Assembly (NCBI GenBank): GCA_045535815.1
Contig: JAZSMJ010000036.1
Coordinates: 1 to 40,537 of the forward strand
Length of the DNA: 40,537 nt
Source of the DNA: JAZSMJ01 sp045535815
GTDB lineage: Bacteria > Bacillota > Clostridia > Oscillospirales > CAG-272
Direction: 5' to 3'
Part shown: positions 1 to 8,539 of the stretch, piece by piece
Position numbering within the stretch: the first letter of the stretch is position 1
Layout of the letters: each line of letters begins with the position of its first letter
Translations under genes and position numbers: made by a program
The notes under the pieces: model-generated
Database searches by the model: none
Told to the model about the DNA's origin: nothing
Seen by the model: the letters and a program-made list of their open reading frames with translations, nothing else

Positions 1-2
1 CG

Positions 3-126
3 GAGTGCAAGCGAGGTGAGCATATCGACTATATTTTCGGAAGGGCACGAGTCTTGAAAACCGTTTGCGGCAAGATGTACTTCATTTTACAATTTAATAC
101 GGAGGGATATCGAAGCGGTCATAACG
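3..126. repeat. Direct repeat copy 1, ends inside a truncated tRNA-Ser
   Basis: This 124-base segment is repeated without mismatch at 197-320, an offset of 194 bases. It holds a copy of the tRNA-Ser anticodon arm (about 48-66) and ends with the first 26 bases of the tRNA-Ser gene (101-126). The window begins inside this copy, so its left border is not visible and more copies may lie upstream. Confidence 0.9.
101..126 (+). pseudogene. Truncated tRNA-Ser (5' acceptor strand and D arm only)
   Basis: Bases 101-126 are identical to the first 26 bases of the complete tRNA-Ser at 295-383, covering the 5' acceptor strand and most of the D arm. The sequence then diverges and no anticodon, T arm or 3' acceptor strand follows in register. 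It is therefore a broken duplicate and not expected to give a functional tRNA. A small hairpin (AAAACGAT / ATCGTTTT, about 138-158) follows it. Confidence 0.75.
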
Positions 127-196
127 GGTAAGCGAGACAAAACGATTGAGTATCGTTTTGGCGATGCGCTTCACGAAAATAAGGAGAGATGGAGCC

Positions 197-320
197 GAGT
201 GCAAGCGAGGTGAGCATATCGACTATATTTTCGGAAGGGCACGAGTCTTGAAAACCGTTTGCGGCAAGATGTACTTCATTTTACAATTTAATACGGAGGG
301 ATATCGAAGCGGTCATAACG
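197..320. repeat. Direct repeat copy 2, running into the intact tRNA-Ser
   Basis: Identical to 3-126. This copy runs into the intact tRNA-Ser gene, so its last 26 bases are the 5' part of the real tRNA (295-320). Before it, at 128-196, is a unique spacer. The anticodon-arm-like string GTCTTGAAAACCGTTTG occurs once in each copy as well as in the real tRNA. Confidence 0.9.
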
Positions 321-383
321 AGGCGGTCTTGAAAACCGTTTGGGTTCACGCCCACGTGGGTTCGAATCCCACTCCCTCCGCCA
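295..383 (+). tRNA. tRNA-Ser (anticodon UGA)
   Basis: Eighty-nine bases including an encoded CCA end fold as a class II tRNA. The acceptor stem GGAGGGA pairs with TCCCTCC, the anticodon stem GCGGT/ACCGT encloses loop CTTGAAA giving anticodon TGA, a long variable arm follows, and the T arm is GTGGG TTCGAAT CCCAC. It reads UCN serine codons, chiefly UCA. An intrinsic terminator follows immediately. The upstream DNA is a direct repeat and shows no obvious sigma-A promoter, so transcription may start left of the window. Confidence 0.95.
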
Positions 384-384
384 G

Positions 385-417
385 AAAAAAAGCACTTGCT
401 CAGCAAGTGCTTTTTTT
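385..417 (+). terminator. Intrinsic terminator after tRNA-Ser
   Basis: An 8-base-pair stem GCACTTGC/GCAAGTGC (392-399 and 403-410) has loop TCA, seven A before it and seven T after it. It directly follows the tRNA CCA end and could act in both directions. Confidence 0.9.
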
Positions 418-418
418 C

Positions 419-560
419 AATGAAGCGCGCCAAGGCGCATGAAGCGTGGCTTCGCCACACAAGGACGCGCTTCGCTTCACAATTGCAAAGCAAACGCTTC
501 ACGGCAACGTAGTTGCTGCTTCGTGTCGCATAGCAATGCTTCGCTTTCACATTTTTCTAA
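419..560. repeat. Reiterated short palindromes with CGCTTCAC units
   Basis: Non-coding stretch built from short hairpins (for example GTGGC TTC GCCAC near 446-458, GCAT AGCA ATGC near 527-538) separated by recurring CGCTTCAC / GTGAAGCG-like octamers. It resembles the dispersed palindromic repeats common between genes in Clostridia. No credible gene is seen from 384 to 719; the open frames there are an artefact of the repeats. Confidence 0.6.
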
Positions 561-623
561 AGGCAAAAAAATTTCACCGTGAGCGAAAGCGAACGATTTC
601 ACTAAAAACCTCAAAATTTTAAA

Positions 624-665
624 GTCATATAAAAAGCAAGTCGAAAGTCTTGCTTTTTATATGAC
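624..665. terminator. 17-bp perfect hairpin, probable terminator of the transglutaminase-like gene
   Basis: Bases 624-640 (GTCATATAAAAAGCAAG) are perfectly complementary to 649-665 with an 8-base loop. The inner CTTGC stem is followed by five T in either direction, so it can terminate minus-strand transcripts from the gene ending at 720 and also plus-strand read-through from the tRNA side. Confidence 0.65.
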
Positions 666-719
666 ACTCACTTTTGCCAAACAATCTCAACATTTCAAAG
701 TGCTGAATTAAAAGTCAAA

Positions 720-1994
720 TCACTCAACATACAAAGTCAGAGTCAAATGATCTTTATTTATGTCGGATGAGATACTGTCCGTTACTGCAAACGGCAAAAT
801 ACTATAGATTAATTTATCATAAAAAAGATCATTGTACGCTTTTTCAAGATCCTCCTCTGATGCGAACTGAATACCAATAACATGGCGGTCAGACTGTTGT
901 CTGATTATTTTAAACAGCTCTTTATACGTATACGAGCTTACAAAATACCCATTGTATTTATAATAGTTATATTTATCCGACTCGCATTTAGGAAGGCGAA
1001 ACATATTATCGATTTTATGAGTTATTTCGAGCTGGTCGGTCGTAATACAAAAATATTCATACACGGCTTCATCATTTATATAATCGTTATCATCCCATGT
1101 AACGTCAACATAATACCCCTCGCCTTCAATAAAAACGCAGTTCCATGCGTGACTCGATCCCCCGGCATCTCCTGTCACATACATACATCCGTATCCAAGC
1201 TCATTCATAATGAGTTGAAATGCCTTGGCGTATCCTACGCATACCGTTCTTCCGTTAATAAGGCATCCGTATGCGGAGTAGATATACTCACATGACGGGT
1301 CGTGTTCTGTTCTTTCATATTCAGCAAGTGAATCATAATCGTAATATGCGTTTTCTATCAGATAGTCGTGAACAAACTTGATCCTACCATAATGCGATGA
1401 ACACTTTGCAGCTTTTTCAGCAACCGCTTCCACTGCACTTTTGAGTTCTTCTTTCTTTTTATTCTTATCTACTGTATAATTCCAATAATCATAATAACTC
1501 AACGTTATATTTGCAGTTGAATTATTAGTATCGCCTTCTATACTGGTTAGAGTAAACGCAGCCTCCAGCCAGAACATCTCCGGATGGTCATATGTCAAAG
1601 CTGCAAGTGCATTTTTGCAGCCTTCACGGATCATATCAACGCGCAGATCATTTACGGACAAATTCTCTTTGCCTTCCTGTGCAGTCTCTAGCATAGCTTG
1701 GTATATTCTTTTTTCATCGGGATTCAGCTTGTAATAATATAGTGTCTGATGCTTGTCTTCTTCATCGTACTCTGGCAGGGGATCGTACCCTTCGATATGA
1801 GCATCTGTATCCAATTCATATATCAGATCTTGAGTACTGCTTGCAAACAGAGAAATAAGTGCCGCAGCAACAATTACAGCAATATAAGGTCTGACACTCG
1901 GCCTTTCTGTGCGGTATTTATAATAAATAAATCTGAAAAAAAACAGTACAGATAAAATAGCAATTAATGATATCCCAAAAGAGACGTAATTCAA
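720..1994 (-). CDS. Membrane-anchored transglutaminase-like domain protein
   Basis: Has two N-terminal hydrophobic segments (about residues 3-24 and 35-52), then an acidic linker and a transglutaminase-like (papain-fold) core. The catalytic triad is visible as Cys in TVCVGYAKAFQ, His in GSSHAWNCV and Asp in YYVDVTWDD (about C252, H282, D297 counted from the chosen start). The family includes proteases and cross-linking enzymes; the substrate here is unknown. The longest open frame starts at 2102, but a strong promoter at 2044-2072 lies inside that extension, so translation must begin lower. I chose TTG at 1994, which has GGGGGTG six bases upstream; ATG at 2009 is possible but has no ribosome binding site. 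The gene is more AT-rich than its neighbours. Transcription is divergent from gpmI. Confidence 0.75.
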   Translation of the reverse strand: MNYVSFGISLIAILSVLFFFRFIYYKYRTERPSVRPYIAVIVAAALISLFASSTQDLIYELDTDAHIEGYDPLPEYDEEDKHQTLYYYKLNPDEKRIYQAMLETAQEGKENLSVNDLRVDMIREGCKNALAALTYDHPEMFWLEAAFTLTSIEGDTNNSTANITLSYYDYWNYTVDKNKKKEELKSAVEAVAEKAAKCSSHYGRIKFVHDYLIENAYYDYDSLAEYERTEHDPSCEYIYSAYGCLINGRTVCVGYAKAFQLIMNELGYGCMYVTGDAGGSSHAWNCVFIEGEGYYVDVTWDDNDYINDEAVYEYFCITTDQLEITHKIDNMFRLPKCESDKYNYYKYNGYFVSSYTYKELFKIIRQQSDRHVIGIQFASEEDLEKAYNDLFYDKLIYSILPFAVTDSISSDINKDHLTLTLYVE

Positions 1995-2043
1995 CAGCTT
2001 CACCCCCATTTGCGTGAAAAATCTTATATATCTGTTGAAGATA

Positions 2044-2072
2044 ATTATATCATTATACCATCCAAAAGTCAA
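2044..2072 (-). promoter_or_regulatory. Sigma-A promoter of the transglutaminase-like gene
   Basis: On the minus strand, -35 TTGACT (2072-2067), 17-base spacer and -10 TATAAT (2049-2044). The expected start of transcription is near 2037, which rules out the in-frame ATG at 2102 as translation start. Confidence 0.8.
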
Positions 2073-2275
2073 CGAAGACAACCGATGTATAAATATGTAC
2101 ATAAAATCCGAGAGTATATGTTAATGTTTCTCACAAAAAATTCTCAATAATTATTATATAATAGCTGAAATCGCCAAAATTGTCACAAAAAGTTCATAAT
2201 TATAAGTTATACTAATTTAGAATGAAAATAAGGCTCGGCTGTTTTGGTCGGGCATCATATAACGGAGGAAAAACA

Positions 2276-3931
2276 ATGGACAAAAAATTAACTAAGATCC
2301 CCGGCTTTTCGGGTGTTGAAGGTCCTCTTCTCACTATAGTTATGGACGGCGTAGGAATCGCCTCCGATAACGACGGAAACGCTGTAAAAAAAGCATACAC
2401 TCCCACACTTGACAAGCTTCTCTCGCAGTATCCCAACTGCGCTCTGAGAGCGCACGGCACGGCAGTCGGTCTTCCCTCTGACGACGATATGGGTAACTCC
2501 GAGGTCGGTCACAACGCACTCGGTGCAGGTCAGGTATTCAGCCAGGGCGCAAAGCTGGTATCTCAGTCTATCGAAAGCGGTAAGATTTTTGCATCCGAGA
2601 CATGGGGCGCTCTTACCGAAAACTGCAAGAAGAACGGCTCTACCCTTCACTTTATCGGTCTTTTCTCGGACGGTAACGTTCACTCTCACATCGATCATCT
2701 GAAGGCGCTTATAAACGGCGCAAAGGACGCAGGCGTAAAGACGGTACGCATTCACACACTTCTCGACGGAAGAGACGTTGGCGAGACCTCTGCTCTCGAT
2801 TACATCGAGCCCTTTGAAGAATTTCTCGCATCGGTAAGAGATGACTCGTTTGACGTTATGATAGCCTCCGGCGGCGGACGAATGAAGATAACCATGGACA
2901 GATACGAGGCTAACTGGGGTATGGTCGAGCTTGGCTGGAAGACTCACGTTCTCGGCGAGGGCAGAACCTTTGAGAGTGCTGCGCAGGCAGTCAAGACCTA
3001 CCGTGAGGAAACTCACGCAATAGACCAGGATCTTGATCCCTTCGTTATCGCAAAGGACGGCAAGCCCGTCGGATGCATAAACGACGGCGACAGCGTTGTT
3101 TTCTATAACTTCAGAGGAGACCGTGCTATTGAAATATCCAAGGCATTCGAGTCAGGAGCAGACTTTAAGGAATTCGATAGAGTCAGAGTTCCCTCTGTAG
3201 TTTATGTAGGTATGTTTGAGTACGACGGAGACCTTCACATTCCTTCAAGATATCTTGTAAATCCCCCCGAAATCACCAATTCGATGAGTGAATATCTTGT
3301 AAATACAGGCGTTCGCCAGCTCGCAATACCCGAAACTCAGAAGTACGGTCACGTTACTTATTTCTGGAACGGAAACAGAAGCGGCAAGTTCAGCGAGGAG
3401 CTTGAGACCTATATCGAGATCCCCTCTGACGTCGTTCCCTTCGAGCAGCGCCCCTGGATGAAGTGCGCTGACATCGCAGACAAGCTGATCGAGCTTCTCC
3501 GCTCAGGTGAGTACAAGTATCTGCGCTGTAACTTCCCCAACGGCGATATGGTCGGTCACACGGGAAGCTTCCAGGCTACAAAGATAAGCATGGAGGCGCT
3601 CGATCTTGAAATGGCAAGAATTCTCGCCGTAGTAGACGAGCTTCACGGTGCGGCTATCATTACCGCAGACCACGGTAACGCAGACGAGATGTACGAGATG
3701 GATAAGAAGACCAAGGCTCCCAAGGTCGGTAAGGACGGCAAGTATAAGGCTAAGACAAGCCATACCCTCAATCCCGTTCCGCTGATAATCTACGATAACT
3801 TCAGTGCCGATAAGTACGAGCTTGCGCCCGTTGAAAACGCAGGTCTGTCAAACGTTGCCGCAACCACCGTCAACCTCCTCGGCTATAACGCCCCCGATAT
3901 GTGGGACGCATCTCTTGTAAAGATAAAGTAA
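2276..3931 (+). CDS. gpmI: 2,3-bisphosphoglycerate-independent phosphoglycerate mutase
   Basis: Interconverts 3-phosphoglycerate and 2-phosphoglycerate in glycolysis and gluconeogenesis in the cytoplasm, through a phosphoserine intermediate and two metal ions. The alkaline-phosphatase-type catalytic domain is clear: first metal aspartate in TIVMDGVGIAS (D24), catalytic serine in DDDMGNSEVGHN (S75), LLDGRDV in the inserted phosphotransferase domain, and the metal motif ITADHGNADEM near the C-terminus. At 551 residues it is longer than the roughly 510-residue Bacillus type and nearer the length of plant-type enzymes. ATG at 2276 is chosen because GGAGG lies eight to nine bases upstream; the frame extends to 2222 without a ribosome binding site. 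It is a single gene: repeats and a terminator-like hairpin follow. Confidence 0.95.
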   Translation: MDKKLTKIPGFSGVEGPLLTIVMDGVGIASDNDGNAVKKAYTPTLDKLLSQYPNCALRAHGTAVGLPSDDDMGNSEVGHNALGAGQVFSQGAKLVSQSIESGKIFASETWGALTENCKKNGSTLHFIGLFSDGNVHSHIDHLKALINGAKDAGVKTVRIHTLLDGRDVGETSALDYIEPFEEFLASVRDDSFDVMIASGGGRMKITMDRYEANWGMVELGWKTHVLGEGRTFESAAQAVKTYREETHAIDQDLDPFVIAKDGKPVGCINDGDSVVFYNFRGDRAIEISKAFESGADFKEFDRVRVPSVVYVGMFEYDGDLHIPSRYLVNPPEITNSMSEYLVNTGVRQLAIPETQKYGHVTYFWNGNRSGKFSEELETYIEIPSDVVPFEQRPWMKCADIADKLIELLRSGEYKYLRCNFPNGDMVGHTGSFQATKISMEALDLEMARILAVVDELHGAAIITADHGNADEMYEMDKKTKAPKVGKDGKYKAKTSHTLNPVPLIIYDNFSADKYELAPVENAGLSNVAATTVNLLGYNAPDMWDASLVKIK

Positions 3932-3949
3932 TTGCTTATATTTTAAAAA

Positions 3950-4061
3950 GTTTTGGTCAAGCTTTTTCAAAAGCTTGCGAGGTCAAGGGCGAGTAGCCCT
4001 TGGTAACGGCGTTTCTTTTTGTTAACTTTTTCTTTGCGCCTGCTACCTGCAAAGAAAAAGT
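3950..4061. repeat. Three-hairpin intergenic repeat downstream of gpmI
   Basis: Three hairpins follow each other: CAAGCTTTT/AAAAGCTTG (3958-3977), CAAGGGC/GCCCTTG (3984-4002) and ACTTTTTCTTTGC/GCAAAGAAAAAGT (4025-4061, 13 base pairs). The arrangement resembles a dispersed non-coding repeat frequent in Clostridia. The first hairpins may also end the gpmI transcript. I see no gene in 3932-4294. Confidence 0.6.
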
Positions 4062-4133
4062 GGCAAACGATAAGAAGTTGTAAAAACTTTCATAATACAA
4101 GCTGCAGTTCTAACACAATGCTTATATTTTTTG

Positions 4134-4172
4134 GCGAGGCGCTTCAAAAAACACAGAAGCGCCTCGCTTTCT
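4134..4172 (+). terminator. Terminator-like hairpin (plus strand)
   Basis: GCGAGGCGCTTC (4134-4145) pairs over 12 bases with GAAGCGCCTCGC (4156-4167), followed by TTTCTT. It lies 200 bases beyond gpmI and could be a back-up terminator for it. Confidence 0.55.
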
Positions 4173-4239
4173 TAACATTTTGCACTATGTATGTACAACC
4201 CCAGTAAAAATATTCCAAAAGTTTTTGTGAGGGGGGTAT

Positions 4240-4273
4240 GGGGGGAACACTTTTTACAAAAAGTGTTCCCCCC
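4240..4273. repeat. 16-bp perfect inverted repeat after pdp
   Basis: GGGGGGAACACTTTTT is complementary to 4258-4273 with only two bases between the arms. It lies 21 bases beyond the pdp stop codon. The T run is inside the stem and not after it, so it is either a 3' end hairpin of the minus-strand operon or a dispersed repeat; both are possible. Confidence 0.6.
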
Positions 4274-4294
4274 ACTATAATCCTCCCCCAAGCA

Positions 4295-5596
4295 TCACCT
4301 CAGCACCTCGATGATGTGAGGATGCTTCTTGGGTGCTTTCTCGGTTACAGTTACTGCGTTATTATAGGCATTTGGCATATCGGGCAGCTCACGGTCGGTA
4401 TGGAGATAGGCGATGACGTCGCCCTTCTTTACCGCATCATAGGTTTTACGCACCACCGTTATACCTGCGAGTGGGTCTATTTTATCCTCTTTTCTTTGTC
4501 TGCCTGCGCCCAGCATCATTGCGATATTGCCTATCGCCTCGGTATCCATTTTGGCGATATATCCGTCAGATCGTGCCGTGACGGGAAGGGTATATCTGCT
4601 CTTGCCAAACAGCTCTGTATCCTCGATATAGCGGATATCTCCGCCCTGCGTGAATATCCATTTTTTAAACGTGCCGTAGGCCTTGCCGCTTATAAGGCTG
4701 TCCTTTGCCGCCTCTCTTGCCTCGTTTATTTCCATTCCGAGCGAGAGCGAGAGCATCTGTGCAGACAGCTCGATGCAGACCTGCGTAAGCTCTGCATCGG
4801 CATTTTCGGGGCTTTTGAGCAGCTCTGCCGCCTCCTTTACCTCGAGGGCGTTTCCTATACTGCGTCCAAGCGGCATATCCATATCGGTTATCAGAGCCGC
4901 AATATTTCTGCCGTTTTTCTTGCCTGCCTCCATCATGGCAAGAGCAAGCTCTCTTGCTTCCTTATGCGTTTTCATAAGCGCTCCGCTTCCGCACTTGACG
5001 TCAAGCACTATCGAGCGTGAGCCGCAGGCGAGCTTTTTGCTCATTATACTGGATGCGATAAGCGGTATGCTGTCCACAGTTGCGGTAACGTCACGCAGGG
5101 CGTACAGCTTTTTATCGGCGCAGGCAAGCTCGCCGCTCTGCGATATCAGAGCAATGCCTATGTTCTTTGCCTGATCGATGAGTGAGGTTACGCTCATCTC
5201 GGTCTTAAAGCCGGGTATCGACTCAAGCTTATCTATCGTACCGCCGGTGTGACCAAGCCCTCTTCCGCTCATTTTGGCAACGGTTGCACCGAGCGAGCAG
5301 ACTATGGGCGATACTATAAGCGAGGTCTTATCACCAACGCCGCCCGTGCTGTGCTTATCCACCGTTTTATCTCCGAATGCAGACAGATCTACCTCTTCGC
5401 CCGATTTTGCCATAGCGTCGGTAAGCGATGCAGTTTCGGTGGCACTCATACCACAAAGGCGTATCGCCATTGCCATAGCCGCCATCTGATAGTCTGGGAT
5501 AATATCGTCGGTATATCCCTTTATCATCCAGCGTATCTCGGCATCGGTAAGCTCGAGCGCTCTCTTTTTCTTTTCGATCAGATCGTACATTCTCAT
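4295..5596 (-). CDS. pdp: Pyrimidine-nucleoside phosphorylase
   Basis: Cleaves uridine, thymidine and deoxyuridine with phosphate to the base and (deoxy)ribose 1-phosphate, for pyrimidine salvage. At 433 residues it has the usual family length. The phosphate/potassium loop KHSTGGVGDK (81-90) and the family signature SGRGLGHTGGTIDKLESIPG (110-129) are intact. Thymidine phosphorylase (deoA) shares these motifs; I favour Pdp because of the Gram-positive background, but specificity is not proven. An AAGGAG lies about ten bases before ATG 5596. It is the last gene of a three-gene unit, 18 bases after the activase, and has no promoter of its own that I can see, so it is probably cotranscribed with the HgdB/HgdC-like pair. 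Confidence 0.92.
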   Translation of the reverse strand: MRMYDLIEKKKRALELTDAEIRWMIKGYTDDIIPDYQMAAMAMAIRLCGMSATETASLTDAMAKSGEEVDLSAFGDKTVDKHSTGGVGDKTSLIVSPIVCSLGATVAKMSGRGLGHTGGTIDKLESIPGFKTEMSVTSLIDQAKNIGIALISQSGELACADKKLYALRDVTATVDSIPLIASSIMSKKLACGSRSIVLDVKCGSGALMKTHKEARELALAMMEAGKKNGRNIAALITDMDMPLGRSIGNALEVKEAAELLKSPENADAELTQVCIELSAQMLSLSLGMEINEAREAAKDSLISGKAYGTFKKWIFTQGGDIRYIEDTELFGKSRYTLPVTARSDGYIAKMDTEAIGNIAMMLGAGRQRKEDKIDPLAGITVVRKTYDAVKKGDVIAYLHTDRELPDMPNAYNNAVTVTEKAPKKHPHIIEVLR

Positions 5597-5614
5597 AAAA
5601 CGAAGGCTCCTTAT

Positions 5615-8539
5615 TTATCTGTCCTCGGCAACCGAAAACAGACTTCTCAATCTTATCTTGACGGTACCCATATTAGATATTTCGTCTATCTTTATCTGGG
5701 TGTATATCTTGCCTGCTCGCTCAATTATCGAGCGTGCCTCGTCGGTAGTTATGGCGTCAACTCCGCATCCGAAGGACACCAGCTGTACCATATTGATATT
5801 CATATCGTCGCAGGCAGAAACGAAGTCAGCCGCACTGTAAAGGCGGGCGTGATAGGTCCACTGATTCAGGACACCTCGCCTCTTTTTGCCGTATTTTCCG
5901 CTGACGCTGTCCTCGGTCAGAACTACAGCGCCAAGGTCGCAGATAAGCTGTGCAATGCCGTGATTTATCTCGTCGTCTATATGATACGGTCTTCCCGCAA
6001 GAACTATTACCGGAAGTCCCTTATCCTTTGCAATGCCGATAAACTCAGCCGCACGGTCCCTCACCCTTTGCATAAAGCTCTCGTATTCGGCATACGCCTC
6101 ATCGGAGGCTTTTTTTATTGCCTTGAGCGGAATGCCGGGGAAATATTTATCTATCAGCGCCTTGAACTTTTTCGGGAACTCACGTCTTCTGTGAAGTCCG
6201 ATAAAATCACTTATAAACACCGTTTTTTCAAGTGCTTTGACGTTTGCTTTTATGACCTTGGGATAGTATGCTACCACCGGGCAGTTGAAGTGGTTGTCGC
6301 CGATGCCCTCGTCTATATTATAGCTCATGCTCGGATAGAAGATGGCATCGGGCGAGCATGCGAGCAGAGCCTCGATACTGCCGTGCATCAGCTTTGCAGG
6401 ATAGCAGGCCGTGTCGGACGGTATGGTATGCTGACCCATCATATACAGCTTTCTCGTGGACTTTGGCGATACCAGCACGTTAAAGCCGAGTCTGTCGAAG
6501 AGGGTGTACCAGAAGGGAAGAAGCTCGTACATATTCAGCCCCATAGGTATGCCAACCGTTTTTCTATTGGGCTTTATCTCGTTTTTGCGGTATTCATCGA
6601 GCAGCTGATTTTTATATTCGTAAAGGTCGTAGTGCTTTTTGCTCTTTGCGCTGTCGAGCGGCTTATCGCATCTGTTGCCTGCAATAAATCGGCCGCCGTG
6701 CGCAAAGGTATTTACAGTCAGCCTGCAGTTGTTCGAGCATCCCTTGCAGGTGATAGCCTTTACCTCGTGCTTAAACTCTGCAAGAGAGTCGGCCGTTATG
6801 ATATCCGACCTTTCCTTGCCTCTCCTGTCTGCCTTCCCGCAGGCGTAGAGCGCCGCACCGTAAGCCCCCATAAGCCCTGCTATAGAGGGACGAATGACCT
6901 CTCTGCCAATCTCCTGCTCAAATGCACGGAGCACCGCATCGTTCAGAAACGTTCCGCCCTGAACGACTATATTCTTACCCAGAGATGCAGGGTCTGCGCA
7001 TCTTATGACCTTGTATAAAGCGTTCTTGACAACGCTTATCGAAAGCCCTGCCGAGATGTTGCCAACGCTTGCGCCGTCCTTCTGCGCCTGCTTTACCGAG
7101 CTGTTCATAAAGACGGTACAGCGTGACCCGAGGTCTACCGGACGGTCGGCAAGCAGCCCCAGCTTTGCAAAGTCCTTCATCTCGTAGCCGAGCGCACCTG
7201 CAAAGGTCTGCAGAAACGAGCCGCAGCCCGACGAGCACGCCTCGTTCAGAAAGATGTTATCGATAGCACCGTTTCTTATGCGGAAGCATTTTATATCCTG
7301 ACCGCCGATATCGATTATAAAATCGACGTCGGGACGGAATTTTTTGGCGGCGGTATAGTGAGCGATAGTCTCAACTATGCCAAAGTCAACGTGGAAGGCA
7401 CTCTTTATTATATCCTCGCCGTAGCCGGTAACGGCACTGCAGACGATATTTATGTCGGGGAAATCGCTATAGAGCTCCTCAAGATACTCCTTGATTATCG
7501 GAACGGGATTTCCGCTGTTTTTTCTGTATAAGCCTCTGAAGATATTGCCGCTTCTGTCGCACAGCACCGCCTTTATGGTGGTAGAGCCTGCGTCTATTCC
7601 GAGATACATTTTATCCGAGGGGGTTGAAAGCTCCCTTATACCCTCGGAATTACTCTTATGACGGGCAGAAAAATCGGCATACTCCGCCTCACATTCAAAA
7701 AGGCGCTTGCAGAAGGTATATCCCTCGGATGAGGAATAGCCTGCCGCCTCAGAGGCCAGCTTTTTTATATCCATCGGCTCAGAGGATGGCGACATTGCCG
7801 CTCCCATCGCAACGAAAAGAAGCGAATTATCGGGGCAGCAGCCCTCTATCTTCAGAACGTCGTCAAAGCTTGCCCTCAGAGACGAGAAGAAGGTGAGCGG
7901 ACCGCCGAGATAAAGCACCCTTCCGCCTATCTCTCTGCCCTGTGCAAGTCCTGCTATTGTCTGATTTACCACTGCGTACATAATGCTTGCCGAGATATTC
8001 TCCTTGCTCGCACCCTGATTAATAAGCGGCTGTATATCCGATTTTGCAAAAACTCCGCATCTTGAGGCGATGGTATATATCTTATCCTTTTTGGCTGCAA
8101 GCTCGCTCAGCTCTGTTGGGGTTACGTTCATTAGGGTCGCCATCTGGTCGATAAACGCACCCGTGCCGCCTGCACAGCTTCCGTTCATTCTGACCTCAAG
8201 ACCGCCGCTCAGAAATAGTATCTTCGCATCCTCTCCGCCAAGCTCGATCACGGTATCGGTATCGGGCGCAAGAGCTTTTACGGCACACCGGGTGGCGTAT
8301 ACCTCCTGCTCGAAGGGTATTCCGAGGTCGTTTGCCATGCCCATTCCGGCCGAGCCCGATATTACTATACCCATCTGCTCGTCAGGATATTTATTCGCTA
8401 TATCGGAGAGCATCTGTGCGCTCATCTCCGATATTCTTGACAGATGTCTGCGGTAGTCCGAAAAGATCAGCGCTCCGCTCTCGTCGAGAACTGCGCATTT
8501 AACGGTGGTTGACCCTATGTCAAGTCCTATTCTTTTCAT
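5615..8539 (-). CDS. Double BadF/HgdC-type ATPase (acyl-CoA dehydratase activase-like) with DUF2229 domain
   Basis: A 974-residue protein with two actin/Hsp70-fold ATPase modules of the 2-hydroxyglutaryl-CoA dehydratase activator (HgdC) type and a C-terminal COG3580/DUF2229 region. Module 1 (about 1-255) begins GLDIGSTTVKC and has cluster cysteines in NGSCAGGTGAF (C122) and SRCGVFAKSD (C161). Module 2 (about 310-565) begins GIDAGSTTIKA with NEACSSGCGSF (C435) and SRCTVFMNSS (C474). HgdC dimers hold one [4Fe-4S] between subunits, so the tandem modules could form that site within one chain. A further cluster-like CKGCSNNC follows (598-605). Family members use ATP to push single electrons onto a partner iron-sulfur protein. 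It overlaps its upstream partner by ATGA (8536-8539). The substrate is unknown. Confidence 0.85.
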   Translation of the reverse strand: MKRIGLDIGSTTVKCAVLDESGALIFSDYRRHLSRISEMSAQMLSDIANKYPDEQMGIVISGSAGMGMANDLGIPFEQEVYATRCAVKALAPDTDTVIELGGEDAKILFLSGGLEVRMNGSCAGGTGAFIDQMATLMNVTPTELSELAAKKDKIYTIASRCGVFAKSDIQPLINQGASKENISASIMYAVVNQTIAGLAQGREIGGRVLYLGGPLTFFSSLRASFDDVLKIEGCCPDNSLLFVAMGAAMSPSSEPMDIKKLASEAAGYSSSEGYTFCKRLFECEAEYADFSARHKSNSEGIRELSTPSDKMYLGIDAGSTTIKAVLCDRSGNIFRGLYRKNSGNPVPIIKEYLEELYSDFPDINIVCSAVTGYGEDIIKSAFHVDFGIVETIAHYTAAKKFRPDVDFIIDIGGQDIKCFRIRNGAIDNIFLNEACSSGCGSFLQTFAGALGYEMKDFAKLGLLADRPVDLGSRCTVFMNSSVKQAQKDGASVGNISAGLSISVVKNALYKVIRCADPASLGKNIVVQGGTFLNDAVLRAFEQEIGREVIRPSIAGLMGAYGAALYACGKADRRGKERSDIITADSLAEFKHEVKAITCKGCSNNCRLTVNTFAHGGRFIAGNRCDKPLDSAKSKKHYDLYEYKNQLLDEYRKNEIKPNRKTVGIPMGLNMYELLPFWYTLFDRLGFNVLVSPKSTRKLYMMGQHTIPSDTACYPAKLMHGSIEALLACSPDAIFYPSMSYNIDEGIGDNHFNCPVVAYYPKVIKANVKALEKTVFISDFIGLHRRREFPKKFKALIDKYFPGIPLKAIKKASDEAYAEYESFMQRVRDRAAEFIGIAKDKGLPVIVLAGRPYHIDDEINHGIAQLICDLGAVVLTEDSVSGKYGKKRRGVLNQWTYHARLYSAADFVSACDDMNINMVQLVSFGCGVDAITTDEARSIIERAGKIYTQIKIDEISNMGTVKIRLRSLFSVAEDR